Made by a program: the position numbers and the translations under genes. A stretch of 64,000 nucleotides of DNA from Dicaeum eximium (Eukaryota > Chordata > Aves > Passeriformes > Dicaeidae). Below, in pieces: positions 1-15,129 of the stretch. Below the pieces are notes generated by a model. The model was given only the letters and a program-made list of their open reading frames with translations. It was not told the DNA's origin and ran no database searches. The DNA is taken from assembly GCA_013396995.1 (NCBI GenBank), contig VWZP01003839.1, forward strand, positions 496,001 through 560,000. The letters run 5' to 3'. Numbering within the stretch: position 1 is the stretch's first letter; each line of letters begins with the position of its first letter.

Positions 1-637
1 AAAAGGCCAGCCAAATGCATCTAGCACATAGGTCAGTGCTTTTAAATGCTGTGCCACACTGGCTTATTTGATACCTGAGGTGCTTTATCTGCTCTTCTCT
101 TAACCATTTTGAATTATTAGCCTGCACTGAATTCACTTTGGAATCACTGATTTGTAAGTGATTGCTTTACTTTCTATTGTCTTTCTTCCAGCCATAGCAA
201 TGTCTTGACTTGGTAAAGTGGTGTCTGTTAGGATTCTAATTAACGTGAATAAGATGCAAATTCCTGTCACCTTCAAAATGTGCCAAAATGGATTTACTAT
301 AAAAAGAGATAGCTAACAAACTGAAAATTCAGCTTTCACTCCAAATTAATATATACCAGTTCCCATATGTGCAGATTTATTCAAATGCACACCACTTCTC
401 TCTGCAACTTTTATTAGTACAATCTGTGTTAATGTTTAACTCCTTTAAGCACCCTGTCCTCTCTGTGTATATTTCATTCAGTCTAACATGTCGTTCTTGG
501 AAAGTCCTTGCTTTGATACCTACATGGAAAATACTCAAAGAAGGACGTGTACAATTTCAAAGCATGAATCTTTTTCCAGAGTTTAAAGAATTGCATGGCA
601 CTTTTTCTTTTGAGGGATCCATTACCACAGGAGAACA
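1..637. other. PDE10A intron, no recognisable gene
   Basis: AT-rich intronic sequence upstream (plus-strand sense) of the first CR1 copy. The short ORFs here are on both strands, overlap each other and show no domain or codon signature, so I treat them as chance. Confidence 0.6.
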
Positions 638-1105
638 TTGATCTGTTGGAGTGAATCCAGAGGAGGACCACCGAGTTGAGTGGAGGGATGGAACACCTCT
701 TGTATAAGGAAAGGTTAAGAGAATTGGCTTTTTTTTCAACCTGGATAAAAGATTTTGGGGTTATGTAATTGGAGCCTTCTGGTACCTGAAGGCAGCCTAC
801 AAGAAAGATGGAGAGAGACTGTTTACAAGAGAACATGATGACAGGACAAGGGGAAATGGATTTGAAATGAGAGTTGGTTTAGATTTGACATTATAAAGAA
901 ATTCTTTACTGAGCGGGTGAGGAGGCACTGGAACAACCTACCTAGATAAGTTGAGGGTGTGTCATCCCTGGAAGTATTCAAGGACAGGCTGGATGGAGGT
1001 CTGAGTAACCTGGTCTAGTGAAAGGTGTCCTTGCCCACAGCAGGGGACTTGGAACTAGATGATCTTAAATGCTCCTTCCAAACCAAACCATTCTGTGACT
1101 CTATT
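638..1105 (+). mobile_element. CR1 LINE, 3'-terminal fragment
   Basis: The sequence follows the 3' region of a CR1 non-LTR retrotransposon in sense. It starts with the 'ttggagtgaatccagagg' block, then the paired 'aggaaaggttaagagaattgg' block, 'gacaaggggaaatgg', 'attctttactgagcgg', 'aggcactggaacaacc' and 'ggacaggctggatgg'. It ends with 'ttggaactagatgatct' and 'accattctgtgactct'. This last block is the usual CR1 tail of 'cc-aaaccattctgtgattct' repeats. Many substitutions and small indels point to an old, inactive copy. There is no intact ORF; the minus-strand ORFs across it are shadows. Confidence 0.9.
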
Positions 1106-4100
1106 ACCTAAACCATATCCAGCATTTTGTCAATGTTTATCTATTACTTAATCAGATCCAACCGATGCCATCTCAGATTAGAATATTTGAAACTCTCTTT
1201 TCCTGAAGAGATTAAACTATCTTGAAAGGAATGTCAAGGTGCAGGTCCACACCAGCAGAAACCAATTTGAGCCTGAAGTGCCACCTCTGTGCTCTCCCCA
1301 CTGCCTTGGAGCAGTTTACAGCTGCGGCAGTGAGCTGTAGATGTAATCTACAATTACATAAGCAAAACAACCAGTGCATGGGAAAGGCTGGATACACACA
1401 CCCATGGATGGAAGCTGAGGGCAGGCAGTGCAGGCTTAAATGAACCACAGAGTTATTTCCTGGGAATAAGAAGGTTCTGGCCCAAGCAAACACCACTTGA
1501 GCCAACAGGATTCATTGGCATCACAGTTTCCTAATGACTGGGCTATTCAAGGCTGACTAAAGGAGCCAGAGATTCCAAAGACTTTCAAGAAGGCATTGAA
1601 AGTTCTCTAAGATGATTGCTACTTTTTTTTTTTAACATGACAAGTTCATTCATATGTAATAGCTTACTATTTAATAAAACAGAATTGGCTTCCTTCAGGC
1701 TGGAGACATGGACACATCCTCTTTAGTAAAATGCAGCAGTTGCAGAGATGTCTAGGTTTAATGGGTTCTTCCATTCAAAATACATGATGATCACATCAAC
1801 ATTAATTTCTATTTATTAGTTTCCTTTAGCACAGGACTGGAATGAGTAAGAAGCTTTAATATGTTTTAGGTACCTGTAAAGCACACAGAGAGAGTTTTAT
1901 GTAAGAATTCACACTATTCTCTTCAAATCTTGAAATATTTCTTAACAATCAAGACAAACACTAAGTCATAGCTCTAAGTATACGCTTTCTTTTGGTCCAT
2001 CCTGCATCTAAACAATTCAGGATTGATTATTTAGATGATAATATTTTCGCAACAGTTAAAGAGGAAGGTCATTAAGATTGAAAATTATCTTCAGCCTCCT
2101 AGTTTTGAATTATTTAGCCAAATCTCAAGTAGAAAACAACCATGGAGAGAAACAGGCTTTGACAGCACAATGACAGGTTCCCTAACCTTGCTCTACAAGA
2201 TGCCTGTGATTGCAGTAACTGATTTACACTGTATTATTGTCTTTAATACTTTCTTTTTCCATTACAATTCCAGATATACTGGAAGAATCCAAACGTACTC
2301 CCTAATTTACTTTTTTTTTTTTGCATGCCGACTGTAGTACAGCAATGAAATTGGATAAGGTGTGCCTACAATATCAATGACAGGGTAAAAATGTGTTTGG
2401 TTCCAAGAAAAAAACTATTCTAGAGACTACAATTTTTTCAAAAACACTTTAGGGTAGGGAAAAAAAAAAATCTATTATGTTTCAGTTTTGTCTTGGGAGA
2501 AATATGACCTGCGTGGCTAGAGAAAATTTATTCCTATGAATATCTAATACAAAAGATTACCATAAAATAAAAAGCTATGGCTCACTGCTGTAAATGGGTG
2601 GATGCACCCTACTGTGCAGTAGAGAGTAGAAAATAATGGCTGGCTTTCCAGCGGAAAGGCTTGTCAGTCAGCCGTGTGGTGCAGACTGGGTTCTGTTCCC
2701 AAAGACACATTCTCTTTGGAAACATATCAGAATGTATTTTACAGTGCAAAAATTAAGGAAAATAGTCTTTGCATTTAGTCTATCAGTTGATCAATGCTAG
2801 TCATAATCATATTGTACGTAATTTGATCCACAGAAAACACAGCAAAAGAAATATTCAGAAATAATTCTTTAATGATGGAATCCTGTGTTCTCCTACTAAC
2901 ATCACTTGGTAATTATGAAAACAAGCAAAAATCCTTATTAAGTACTTTAAAAGTTTTAATTTGAAATATTATCAGTCACTAAACTTATTTTTCTCATATA
3001 TAATTTAGCAAGTGTCCTTTAATTTGATGCATAAAAGGATTTCCCACAAACATAAAACAAGTATATAACTGCATGCATTCTTTTAGAAACCCACTCTAGC
3101 GTGTTGGTTTAAGTTGACAACTAATATTAATGTAAGCAGGACTTATTACTTAAATTGCAAACTTGTTATATCCTGGAAATTAGGTTTTCTTTAAGCCCAA
3201 AGAAACCCAGGTCCTGTAGCATCGTGGGAACGAAAACCAGCAAGAAAAGGAAATAGAACAAATACTCCATATTTGTTTGCATCTCTGGGGTGCTAATTAG
3301 TTGAAAAGGGTGACGATCACAGCCTGCCATCACCAATGGATTATACAATCCACTCCTTTTCATAGCTTACATGCATCTACTCCTGCTTTTGTCTTTTCCT
3401 AGCTGTCCTATGTTTCCCCCAAGGGCTCTCCTTTCAGTACATAAGGGAAAGAAAGAAACCACTTGGTAAAGCCACTTCATATTCCTATCTTTACTGGGAA
3501 CCTGGCCAAGGATGTTTACAAAAAGCATAAGTGGGATAAGCAGGTAAGCTGTTTTCTAAGCTTCTCTACTGACAGAGCAGCTCAGTTTTTCATGTATTAT
3601 GCCACAGTATCTTTGGAACACTAATCTCAGAGCAGTAATTTTCTAATAAATGCTGAAACTAGTAGTGTAAGAGTCTGAATTTGTTCAAGGACTTAATAAG
3701 ATGAGGATTTATAAGCAAGTTCAGAGGGTTCTTCAGATATGAGTTCAGTATGAAAGGCAGGAGCAAATACTTAGTAGGTACTGATAGTTTGTTTTAACCT
3801 AGTCCTTGCATACAGTTACTTTTTAGACAGTCACTGAGATTTCATCTTTAGATGTGTTTTAGGAGCAAAACAACAAGTGCTTTGTATCATCAACTCAAAG
3901 AAAGGCACCACTGTTCAGCATTTTCATCTATTTTCCTGCAGTATTTCAACTGGTCATAAGGAACTCCAGATATCTTTCCTATGAAAAAAATACATTCTGG
4001 TTTTGCATTAACCCAGGCCCTTCTATTAGAGTTAACAAAATGAACTGGAGCCTTGTGGGATTTTTTCCCTGTGTATATAGATGCCAGTATCTGGAACTCA

Positions 4101-7100
4101 ACATATACTTTTGTGCAACCACTAAAAGGAAAATTTGCAAAGCTTAAATACATCAAATGAAATACATTTAACTAAATACAATCTCTTCCAACTAATCTGA
4201 GGTACTTTCAAAGCAAAGGTCAGACCGAGATAACAGGACTACTGAGAAGTTAGAACAGAAGTTCAATACTTTTTCTGGATTCCTCACCTGTTTTCTTGAG
4301 GAAACACAAGAGTTACCAAAGCCAGTGTGCCCTGATTCCTCCTCTAGACTTGGATTCTGGATACCTTTCAAAAACATTTGCAAAACCCAAGGCGATATCT
4401 GATGCAAATGTCCACAAAGAGGTCCTGGTAAGAATGAGAAAATGCCTGTTCTTTTACTTTATTCTCCTTATTAAAATGTGTGAGCTTGTCACCACAGCAA
4501 AGGTTTTCATTAACCTTTTGAAACTCACAAATGAAGCCTCAAGGATATGAAAACAGTCAAGCCAGGAGCTCTTATTAAATATATTTTTCTAGCAGGTAAA
4601 ATTGGAATCAGAATTCACCAAAGTTTTATGAAGTCAGAAAGTTCCTGGCTGCCTGTCTCTGAAACAAATCTCCCCTAAATACTGTACAAAAAATGCTTCT
4701 GTTTCTGCATTTTTTAAGAAAATCCATCTTCAGAAAGGGTAGTGAAAGACAACCCTAGGGAGGGATTTGGACATATTATGAGACAGAGAGAACCTTGAGA
4801 CCAAGGAAAACTATTCCATCACTGTAACATGTAAAAAGAAATGGCAGACCTTGGAATGAAATCCCAGCAATATTGTCTCTTCTAACAATCCTAGAGTTAA
4901 GAAATATATTAATATCTACTTTAAAAATGATAAGCCTAGAGAGGTAGAGAAAATTAAGTAACACCAGGCTTCATTCTGCCTATTTATCAAAAGGAAAATA
5001 AGGTACAAATACTAGTAACATGATGCTGAGCTAAGCAGGTGTTGATTTCAATGCCTGAAGATCTACATAAAGAATCACTCAGCGAAAAACAATAATTTCC
5101 TAAGTTTGTAGAAGAGAGAGTGCTTCAAAAACTCAACTAATTAATAGTGGAGCTGACAAAACCTCCAGAGAAAATATAGTGTTATTTGAAATAAGCCTTT
5201 ACGATTCGTCATAAAAATAAAGAAAACAAGTATCATAACTCCAGTACTATCCAAGATTTTATGCACATTTATTAAGAATGAAGAAAATGTAAATCAAATA
5301 TTTTCTCCCTTTAACTAGATTTACAAGAAGAAAAAATAAAAGAAACAAGCTCAACTTCCAACATGACATTTATTCCCGAGGATTCTGTGTATATAGCTTT
5401 TCTCCTTTCATTGTTTCTATTAAAAGAATTATTTTGGCACCGCTAACAATCAGAAACCCACCCAATTAATTTTCTAAAACTGCCCTCAGAAATACTGCTA
5501 GATTCTATCAGCACTTGTATTTTCCTAGAAGTGCTCCAAAAGCATCTCCATATGTAGCTTACGGACAGCTACATGAACTAAAAAATGCTGAATTCCAAAT
5601 TATAACAAGTCATTCACATTTGTGAACAGACACTGCATTGCCATTGTCACACAGCAAAGAAAACATTCAAATCACATATACCATCCAGAAAAACAGCTTA
5701 GTTTTAGTGAGTTTCTTCAAAGTGTGTTTAAAAGAACCTTGTTTATGTCCCTATGTAAAAGGGCCAATCTCAGCAATGTTTAAATAAATCTGAATGTGTA
5801 GAAAGATACAGCTGCAGTATTCATTCCAGAATTTGAGCCTATCCATTCTCCAACCATAAAAACGTATTCGTGAAGTACAAAAATGCCAACATGGGCCAGT
5901 ACTTCATCATTGTTTAGATTCAAAAATGGTCAGTGAAAGATGCTGGACTGGACCATGACAACAGTACTTCTGACATTTCCTATGTTTTTGTGACTCTACA
6001 ATACTGTGCTGTGACACCTATTGTGAATTTTAAAGAGCCATAATTGTTTCTATACCTGCTCAAACTGCATTGATTCAAAATTTGGTAACTTATTAATCAG
6101 TGCAAGAGTTTTTGATGAAGAAAAAACCTCTCAGAACATGAGAAAATACTTGTAAATACCCTTTTCCTACATTATATGGTGCCATTTTCTCTGTATTTGG
6201 ATGTATATCTGTATGTTCACTGTAGTTAGTATATACAGTTGGCTGCTACTATAGGTACCTCAAACAGTGAAATCTATCAGAGATTTATGGCCATTGTTTA
6301 CTCCTCAGAAGTAATTTTTTTTTTTTTAAAACAAAATCATTTTGGTAGACAGGGAGATGACTGTTATTTTCTCCAAAAAATTGTATTGGCCAGAGAACAG
6401 TTGGAAAACCCAACCTGGTAATAGTACACATGTATAAAAACAATTACCCGTAAAACTAAAATTTTGTTTAGGAAAAGTAACAGACAATAGGGAGAAGTGA
6501 GATTATTCTTTGAGCACATTCATGATTGACCATGGAATATATGATGGCAAACCAGCAGGAGTCACAATGACATGGCTTCCAAGGTAATACAATGCAAAAA
6601 GGGCACATTCTGGTAATCCAAAACTTCATTTGAAATAACGTCCTCTCTCAGAAGGGCATTCACTGTGTGGGTCATGACAACTCTGATTTAAAAAGAATGG
6701 TCACTGTCTAGTTACTAGCTTAAAAAGATGTTTTGACAAGTCTCCCCAAATGTTCACTAGAAATCCAAAAATCACTGTCCAGCGAGTCCCTCAGTATAAA
6801 TCTCTTTTCATTGCTTTACAAATACCTAATGCACTTCATGAAGGTATTTCCAAGTGTTCCCAATGAACCCTGTTGGACTGAATTAGTCTATTGCCACTTC
6901 CCCACTCCAGTCACCAAAACCTGATGTCAGTTACAACCAATTGCTATAAACCCTTCAAAACTCACAGGCATTCCTCTCTCACACCTATTATTGAATTGTG
7001 CCTTTTTAATTTCCTAATCCTTGTTGCTCATCAACACCATCATCCTTTTTCTCTTTCCCTTTAATTCCCCATACTTAATGACAAATGAAGTGAAACCAGC

Positions 7101-10061
7101 ACTTTAGGATGAGGACCAAGCACCCTGTAAAAGAGCTCCCTTCTGCTACCTAACCAGGCAATAAAATAGACAAAACATTCTAACTTTGCATTGAAAAAGA
7201 AATGTAAGAAAGTCTCTTAATCACCGTTACTCAGCAATTTCAACTAGAGAAACTTTTTTTTTCTGTAGCCAAAGATCATCACTTATGAATACGTCTGCAT
7301 ACTACAGGTTGAAAGAAAGAAGAAAATAATTTAGCTCAGTACTGCAGCTAAACTAAGTCCAAACGAAGTGCTGTCTCCAAAGAGTTTCAAAGATGCTTTT
7401 GTTGTTATAACTGAGGGGACCTCTTGCAGCTTATCTAAGAAGATCCATAAACAATGTCTTATAGTATAAAAACCCAGTTTCTTTTCCAGCATATTCAAAT
7501 GAGTTATTAAGAATCTGACTCACAATTCTAACGGGTGATACATAAATCCCAGAAAGGCCAGAGAAGCATAATGACAAAGAATAATGACCCTATTCTGCTA
7601 AACTAAAAGTCCATCTACTCGAGTTTGTAGCCTATGACAATGGCTAGTAACAGCTCATTTAGAAACAAAATAGGAAAAGAGTATGAAGAATTTACACTGT
7701 ATGAAAAGGAGAGAAAACACAGACTACAGATGTACAGAGTATACTTACTCCAGTATGTCCTCAGAGCAATCAGATGCTTATGAATTTTCCCAGCTGGAGG
7801 CTGCATCAAGATCATAGTATGTAACAGCTCTTGATGAAGTATTTCTTCTTTGGAATGTGTCTAATCACTTTTTGAACCCATTTACATTTTTAGCATCTCA
7901 AATATATTATGCTAATGGGTTCATAATTTAGGCATGGGTTGTGTGAAAAAGGACATCCTGTTGTTTCAAATCTGAAGTCAATTTGTTTTGCAGGGTGCCC
8001 TTCATTCTTCTGTTATGGAAAAGGTAAATCTCTCAACTGCCTTCATCATGACAGTCGTAATTATAAAACTTCTGCTACAGTTCAGGTCTTTTGCAGAATA
8101 AAGAATCCCTTTCTGTTTGATAGCAGCAAAAGTCATCACAGTGTAAAGATAATAAGGAAGAAAGGCTTTATTAAGAGTTAATAACACTATGAGAATTGGG
8201 GGTCTTTTTCTGGCTGAATTGAACTAAATGCGCTAGCCAGTGCAAGAAATTCAGACCTTGCTAACTTCCCTCCACAATAACAAACCTCCTACAAAAGAAC
8301 ACAAGATCTATGGATAGTAACTGGCATCCTTAAATGCCATATAATTAGGTAAGTAGATGTAAATGTCTTCAAAGAACTTATAAAAAACAAACAATAATAC
8401 TTTTGTGAAGAAATTATTCTTTAACCAAATTAGGTGATTAATTCTTTCTTAGTTTTTCCATCCTTATGCTTAAACAAGCCAAATCCTTCAAGTAAAATTT
8501 ATACTTATCATTGGCTCAACACCAACTGACACTGGTTTTATAACCCATTATAATTTCCTGCCATACCTCCTTACACCTGAGCTTTAAGTGTTCCACAGGG
8601 GAAAAAAAAAGCATCCCATTCCCCTCAGACCTAGAGAAAATGACCATACATAATCTCCTCCTCTTCCATAATTGACAGTCAGACATTTTAGTCAACATTT
8701 TGGTCTTTTTGTCTAAAGAATTAAAACAATTAAACAGAATTAAACTCAGTGTACTGTTATCCGGGTTTATTTGCCATTGAGTAAGTCAGGTGAAGTGATT
8801 GCTCCAAGCCTCACATGCTGCTAGTCAAATAGTTCATTGTACCCCTCTGCTGTGCTGATGGAAATGTTAGCTCGTCACACAGATTGTATCAACAAAGAGA
8901 TCCATGAAAAAAAAATAAAACTTCCTTTCTTGCTTGTTTTTTGGACTTCTAGAAACACAGATTAGAGACATCTACACATATGGTTATCTTTGCTCTTCTC
9001 TGTATCCTGAGGAGGTGGTATTACCTGTACAGAACATCTGAACTTCAAATTAACCTCAAATTCCCAGAGTGACTTAATGATGCTTCCTGTTTGGTTGCAA
9101 GCTCTCTATCTGTTCCAAAGCTCTAATAGCTGATTTTTTCACTATATTCCTAGCATCTCTCCTTGAGCTGCAGCAGCTAATTCAGGCTAGGCCTAAATTA
9201 ATGGAGGAATTAGGGCTGTAGAGTGGGCTTGAGTATCACCAGTACCTGATTAACTTTGCACCCAAAGCATGGCTTGGATCTTGCCAATTTGCACTTTCCA
9301 AAAACAATACTGGGGATCAGATGAGAGGAATAACACCTGCCCAGGACTACTCCAAATGGTAGCTTGGATGCAAGATCATATTTGGGTGTGAAGAAAAAGC
9401 AGTTTAGCCTTGTAGGTGTCACATGCCATGCAACTAGGCCTCAGAGGCAAAGATCAACCAAACCTTATTTATATCTGACACTTTGAGATTCTCTACAGTT
9501 TTTATCCATCTAGATTTCATTTTCTGTACAAATTAAGTTTTACTATCCTAGTATGCATCCATTTTTTCAGAGAGCTTATGAAAATAACAATTCCTCTCAA
9601 AATAATGAAGTCCTCTGTAGTGAAAATTGTCTAGGAATTCCATACTTTACTTCCAAGTTCTTAGAACCTCAATAATCTTCAGGAGGACTTTTTCTCCAAT
9701 ACCTGAATTTTCTGTCCAGTATTTGTATCTTTGAGATGCATCCTTTTCAATGACCTTCAAAGTTTTGCAGGTTGTTGTTGGATTTTTATTCTCTGAAATG
9801 CAAGCACATGTTTTGAACCAAATAATTTCTATCTACATGCTTAATAACACCTTCGAAGTATGTGAATAACATTTGTGTTCATTTATGAACACTACATGCA
9901 ATACATGTATTCCTCCTACGAGATATTTAAACAGGTATAATCTCCTGAAGGAGCAATTAGGGAATGTATGCAAGTAAATCAATGGGAATGAAGTCATGCT
10001 TAGGCCTTCCTCTTGCTGAATGATGTTGAAATATAATTTAACTTTCATTCATAAAACATGC

Positions 10062-10090
10062 CAAAAAAAAAAAAAAACCAAAAAAAAAAA
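10062..10090. repeat. A-rich low-complexity tract
   Basis: Two runs of A separated by a short CCA interruption, ending in GGCGG. No transposon body is recognisable beside it. Confidence 0.8.
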
Positions 10091-13000
10091 GGCGGTTTAT
10101 TGTAGTCCAGTTGAAAGATATTTGACAGGATTTTTTCCACTGCCAGGATGAAGAGAGTGGAGGAATTTTTCGGACAAAGAACTCGATCTACCACTGGCCA
10201 CTAGGACAAATGAACCTATGACTCACCATGAAAAGTACACACTTCAAAATAACTGCACTAAATCTGATCTGATAAACAAACACAGGACAACTAGCCTAAA
10301 ATTCCATCTAATCGTAGATATTTTAAAGGATAAAGTAACTGAATCACCATCATGGTTAGCTAAATCACTACAGAATCACACGCTGAAAACTTTTGGTCTT
10401 CATTAAGCCCATACTATGTCTATGACTTACTGTTCCGTGTATACAATCTGATTTCAAAGCCTTAAGACAACAGAGCAGTTTCAGAAGTACAATTTCTGCT
10501 GAAAATCTTCACTAATAGCCAATATGAGCTTAAGTCAAATATCATTAATTGCTTCTGCCCACAGAAACAAAATCATCCATTTAGAGCATGGCATTAACAT
10601 TTATATACAACTAGACATCTCCACTGTAAAAGATGAATTTTCATTCATCCTCACTGCTTCCTGTACTTCCTGTGATACAACGAGATACAGAATTTCTGTA
10701 CATATATTATGTATGGATAAGACATTGAGAACTTTGCTGAACTGAGTCTTCACTACTCGCATACAGAATATCCATGAATAAATATTCTTTGTGCACGTGG
10801 TGTAACAGACTATCACACTGTGTGACTGCACAGTTCTCTTTCCTCCAAGATGCAAGTCTCATTTAATGGACAGAACAAGCCATGCTAACATCTGTACTTA
10901 TTTTACATTTTGTTTTTTTATCCTTATTGATCAATTTTTGATTACAGGCCTTGTCCAGCCAACATTAATCAAATTAATACTTCTAGGATTTGAAAGTCCC
11001 ATAAAAGTTAACGACTATTCCCTTGTTATTTCTTTCTTTCTGAGCTTACAGACCATGGGAACATTCCTACTCCATTTCAATGCAGGTAAAACAGGTTAAC
11101 TGGCATGGACATAAATAATTATTAAAAAGTGTTGGCTACGTGAGTATACAGTCTCCACATACATCATCAGAATGGATCTTCTCCACCAATTACTGAGATT
11201 TTTTTTCTTTTGTTCACTTGATTTTTTACTCTAAAAACAAAGATCTGTGAACAGGAAAGAAACAATCTGAAAACAAAGAACAGCAGGGCCAGACAAGGTT
11301 CAGGAGAACTGTCTCGCACAGGAGGCAAATGGTTTTGTATTACATATAATGTTAATTAACCCACTATTGAAATACTATCTCTCATACTGCCCACTCTTTA
11401 GAAAGATATTGATCATCTGGAAATGTTCAAAATGTAAACTGCAGAGAAATAGTAAGAAAAGTGGAAAAACCTGTTTATCAGTGTGATAGTAAAAGAAGCT
11501 CCATGTCCGAATTTACCTAATTTAAAGACTGAGAAATGACATAATAACATCTTTTTATTTTTTAATATAACTAGCAGTACTGCACAGAAAATGATTCTGT
11601 GAAACCAGGCTTAGAAGTAAGGAGAAACAGTGGTTTTGAGTAGACAGAAAAAACATAAACACTCCTAATTCAAGCTTAACAAAGACACAACAAACATTAA
11701 TATAAGTACATGTTGAGAATAATTACTCTAGATATAATGTGATTAATGTAATTAGTTCAAGAGGGAATACAGACAAAGCAGTGACGTCTACTTCCTAAGA
11801 CCAAACATATTGTCATTAAGGGATTACCGTCTGCAAATCTCTCTCCATCTGAACAATTCTAAATATGCAGAACTCCAGAAAAACAGAAAAATCACCTCCT
11901 TCACCTGACCCGCTCAAAAAAACCCAAAAACAATCAGACAAACTCTCACACTGTTCAGCAAATTAGAAGAAAAAAATGTACCAAGCCATTTTTAGGATTG
12001 TTTGGAGTTTGCTAGTGATAGCTGCTCAAATAAAGAATAAAATTAGCAACTGCTTCTACATTGAGACACACACTGAACAAAAGACATCATCACTCAAGAC
12101 CGCAGTATTATCTACTACGAAGCCACTGCTTGGTATTTCTATGCTATCTATGCATTAAAAAAAAAAATCCTATTCTATCTAACCTAAATATCCTTTCCAT
12201 TAACCTTTTCTGTCCAAAACACCAGTGACAACAGAACAGGGCAAACTTTTTGATTAACTCCTTCTCAATTTTTTCACAGCCAAAATGAGCCCACTTATAA
12301 GCTGGTTCTCTTCTGATTAATTAGAAGAAAAAAATAAACAACATTGAACTGATGACACAGGACAGAAACCATTTCACCTCAGACAATTATACTGAGGCTT
12401 TCAGGAAATGATGCAGCAATAAAACCATTTTTTAAAGCAAAGGCACAATACAACAGTCTCCCCAGATACCTGCTCCAAAATTCCTCTGTACCTCTGACAC
12501 ATGTATTTAATTTTCATTATGTGGACTAAAATGGCATTCCTATGTAGAGTTCCAGGACATAATTGGGAAGAGCCTTCACTTGTCTGCCTCTGAAATACTG
12601 ATACTACCATAAACTTTCTAGACACATGAAAAATGGCAACCTGCAAACTGTGCCATACCAAAGTCTACCAATTTGTTTCATCTCCATGGAAGTGAGGACT
12701 GTGCCAAATACACAGAGAAATAGGTTCTACATAGTCAAACCCCCAGATATTATTGAAACTTTTCTGATAAAAATATTCACAATAGGCAAATTTTGTCAGT
12801 CTGGATATTATCCCAGGAAAATAACACCTGTCAGTATCATAAGTTACCTTGGTTCAGACCAACAAGACCACCTAGACCAACATTTTGTATGTAAGTGGCC
12901 ATTGGCAAACACTGAGTGAAGAGCAAGAATGCAGCAAGCAATTACTCCAGTTGGAATTGGTAGATACAACCTTTCTGTCTTACTTTGAGAAAAAAAAAAT

Positions 13001-15105
13001 CCAAGAAAGGCATCAAAATATATAAATAGTGGGGTTTGGTAATAAGAAGCATTAAGAGCTACTACTATGGTGTCAGTGGTGAAAAGTCATGCACTGCCCA
13101 AATAATTCCCACAATTATGCTTGCTTTTTGCCAACTATTTGTTGCCTGCTTGGATGTGACAAACATAAGCACAGCAGGGATACATCAGAATAAAAGAGCA
13201 TGTTTGCAGCATCAATGAAATATCAAGACACCCTAATTATAAATCAAGGGGGTTGTTAACATGTTGCCATATCAGTTCTTCTTGCCTAGGCTGGGGAGAA
13301 GTCAGAATTGCAGCGAGCTGTGGAGCATCACAGCAGTGACAGTCTCCAGATTCCGAGTATCCTTCACCAGCAGTTCTCCAGCTGCTACCCCGCACTACAG
13401 AACAGCTATCTCTGCTCAGTTGGTGCAAAAAGCCACAGTCCCCAAAAACTAACAAATCAAAAAGAGGCTCCCTTTTTTTCTTTATAATTCTGGCAGCAAG
13501 CTCTTTAGCATACACATATTGACACATATCCTCCTTCCATGTATCTTTTTATATACACTATCCCTGCTTATGGAGATGCACGCTAGCCATGCTTGCCTAT
13601 TTCATAACCTTAGGCGAAGTGCAAATAACATGCCTCTATGCACCATCTTTTAAAAGCAGGAATAAATAACATAATTAAAAGAGCAAATAATGGAATAACT
13701 ATGATCTAATGCAGAAATATGTACTTCAGTATTCCTTAACAATAAAAGCCTAAGTACAGACTTGATCCCTAAATAGAGCCACACATCAACACCTCTCAAA
13801 AGCTCACTACCTTGTCTCTTACAAGACTGTAGCCAACTTTAAAGCCCATCATGCTGATTTCTAAAAACCTGAAAAATGCAGCACCAGAAATCACTTTTTG
13901 TACTTTCATTTTTTATGTGAAATTTTATTATTTATGTGTCAATGGTGCAGCCAAGTACAGTTGAAACATTACAGCAATGCCATACTTTTGTTATATTAAG
14001 CATCTCATTTCTAATTACTTCATTTTTTTTTTTAACAGGTCAATTATGAAATATCAAGTTCCTGGAAATGCAGTAACTTGCACTTAAACTGCACTTAAAA
14101 GATGGTCACTTCTGTGTATAATCAGTGTCATATAATGTACTGAATGTACTACTTTCCATTTATTTTTTTAAATTGTATTTCTTAATTAACATTTGTATTA
14201 GCAATGACAAAGCACCTTAAGCTCCCACTATACATAGCTTTACATATTTTTGGCAAATATGACTGGAAAAAAAAAAAGTAACGTACAAAGCTGTTAATGT
14301 TTCCATATTCAGCAGTAATTAAGCACATGGTCATGCACTGTGACGAACATGAGGGCCATGGGAAGTGATGAGTTTAAGTGATATAGGCAGCTTTCCATGT
14401 AGAAACTCTGTGTCAGTACAGTTTGTCCTTTCTTATTATAAGACGTAATTAAAAAGATTAGGAAAGACATCTACGAAATTGAGTATCAACAGTGTAAAAG
14501 ATGCACATCTGGCTTATAATCAATGTGCTTAGCCTCTTATTGTTGTGGCAGTGAAGTTTCAAATAATATAATTAAGGTTGGAATTGATAAATATTCTGAG
14601 AAATTTGTTGGGAGATGAGGATCTATCCAGCAGCAGAGTCTAAATCTTTCCTAATATTATGGCTCTGGCTACAATCATCTGCCACTCTTGCTTGAATGAT
14701 ATGAAAGAGGACAATGGAAGGAGTCTCATGAGTTCTGTGAGCATTATATCTAGGTATCTAGAAAAGAAAAGATCTCGTTCTGGCTGATTCACTCTGCCAT
14801 GATCTGGATAGGAAAAATTTAAAACTCAAGTGTTTGTGTATTAAAAATAGAGTTGTTTGGAAATTCTGTGTGCAACAATACAAGGCCTGGGTTTGTTGTG
14901 AGCATGTAATTTATCAATAGATAATAGAGTTCAAGAAGTTGCAGTGAATATCCAAATATCAGCATAAGCAGCATTCCTTTCCAATGCTACCTTTACAGGT
15001 TTTCTCCAATATACCAGAAAAAGGAAAAAAACAAATTAAAGAAAAAAAAGTCTTATAATCGCAGATAGATCACCATCACCATCAACCTTTTATAAGCAAA
15101 TTTCA

Positions 15106-15129
15106 ATCTATCATTTTACCATGATAGAT
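15106..15129. repeat. Short inverted repeat (9-bp arms, 6-nt loop)
   Basis: Arms ATCTATCAT (15106-15114) and ATGATAGAT (15121-15129) are perfect reverse complements around the loop tttacc. AT-rich intron; likely chance or a minor structural element. Confidence 0.7.
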
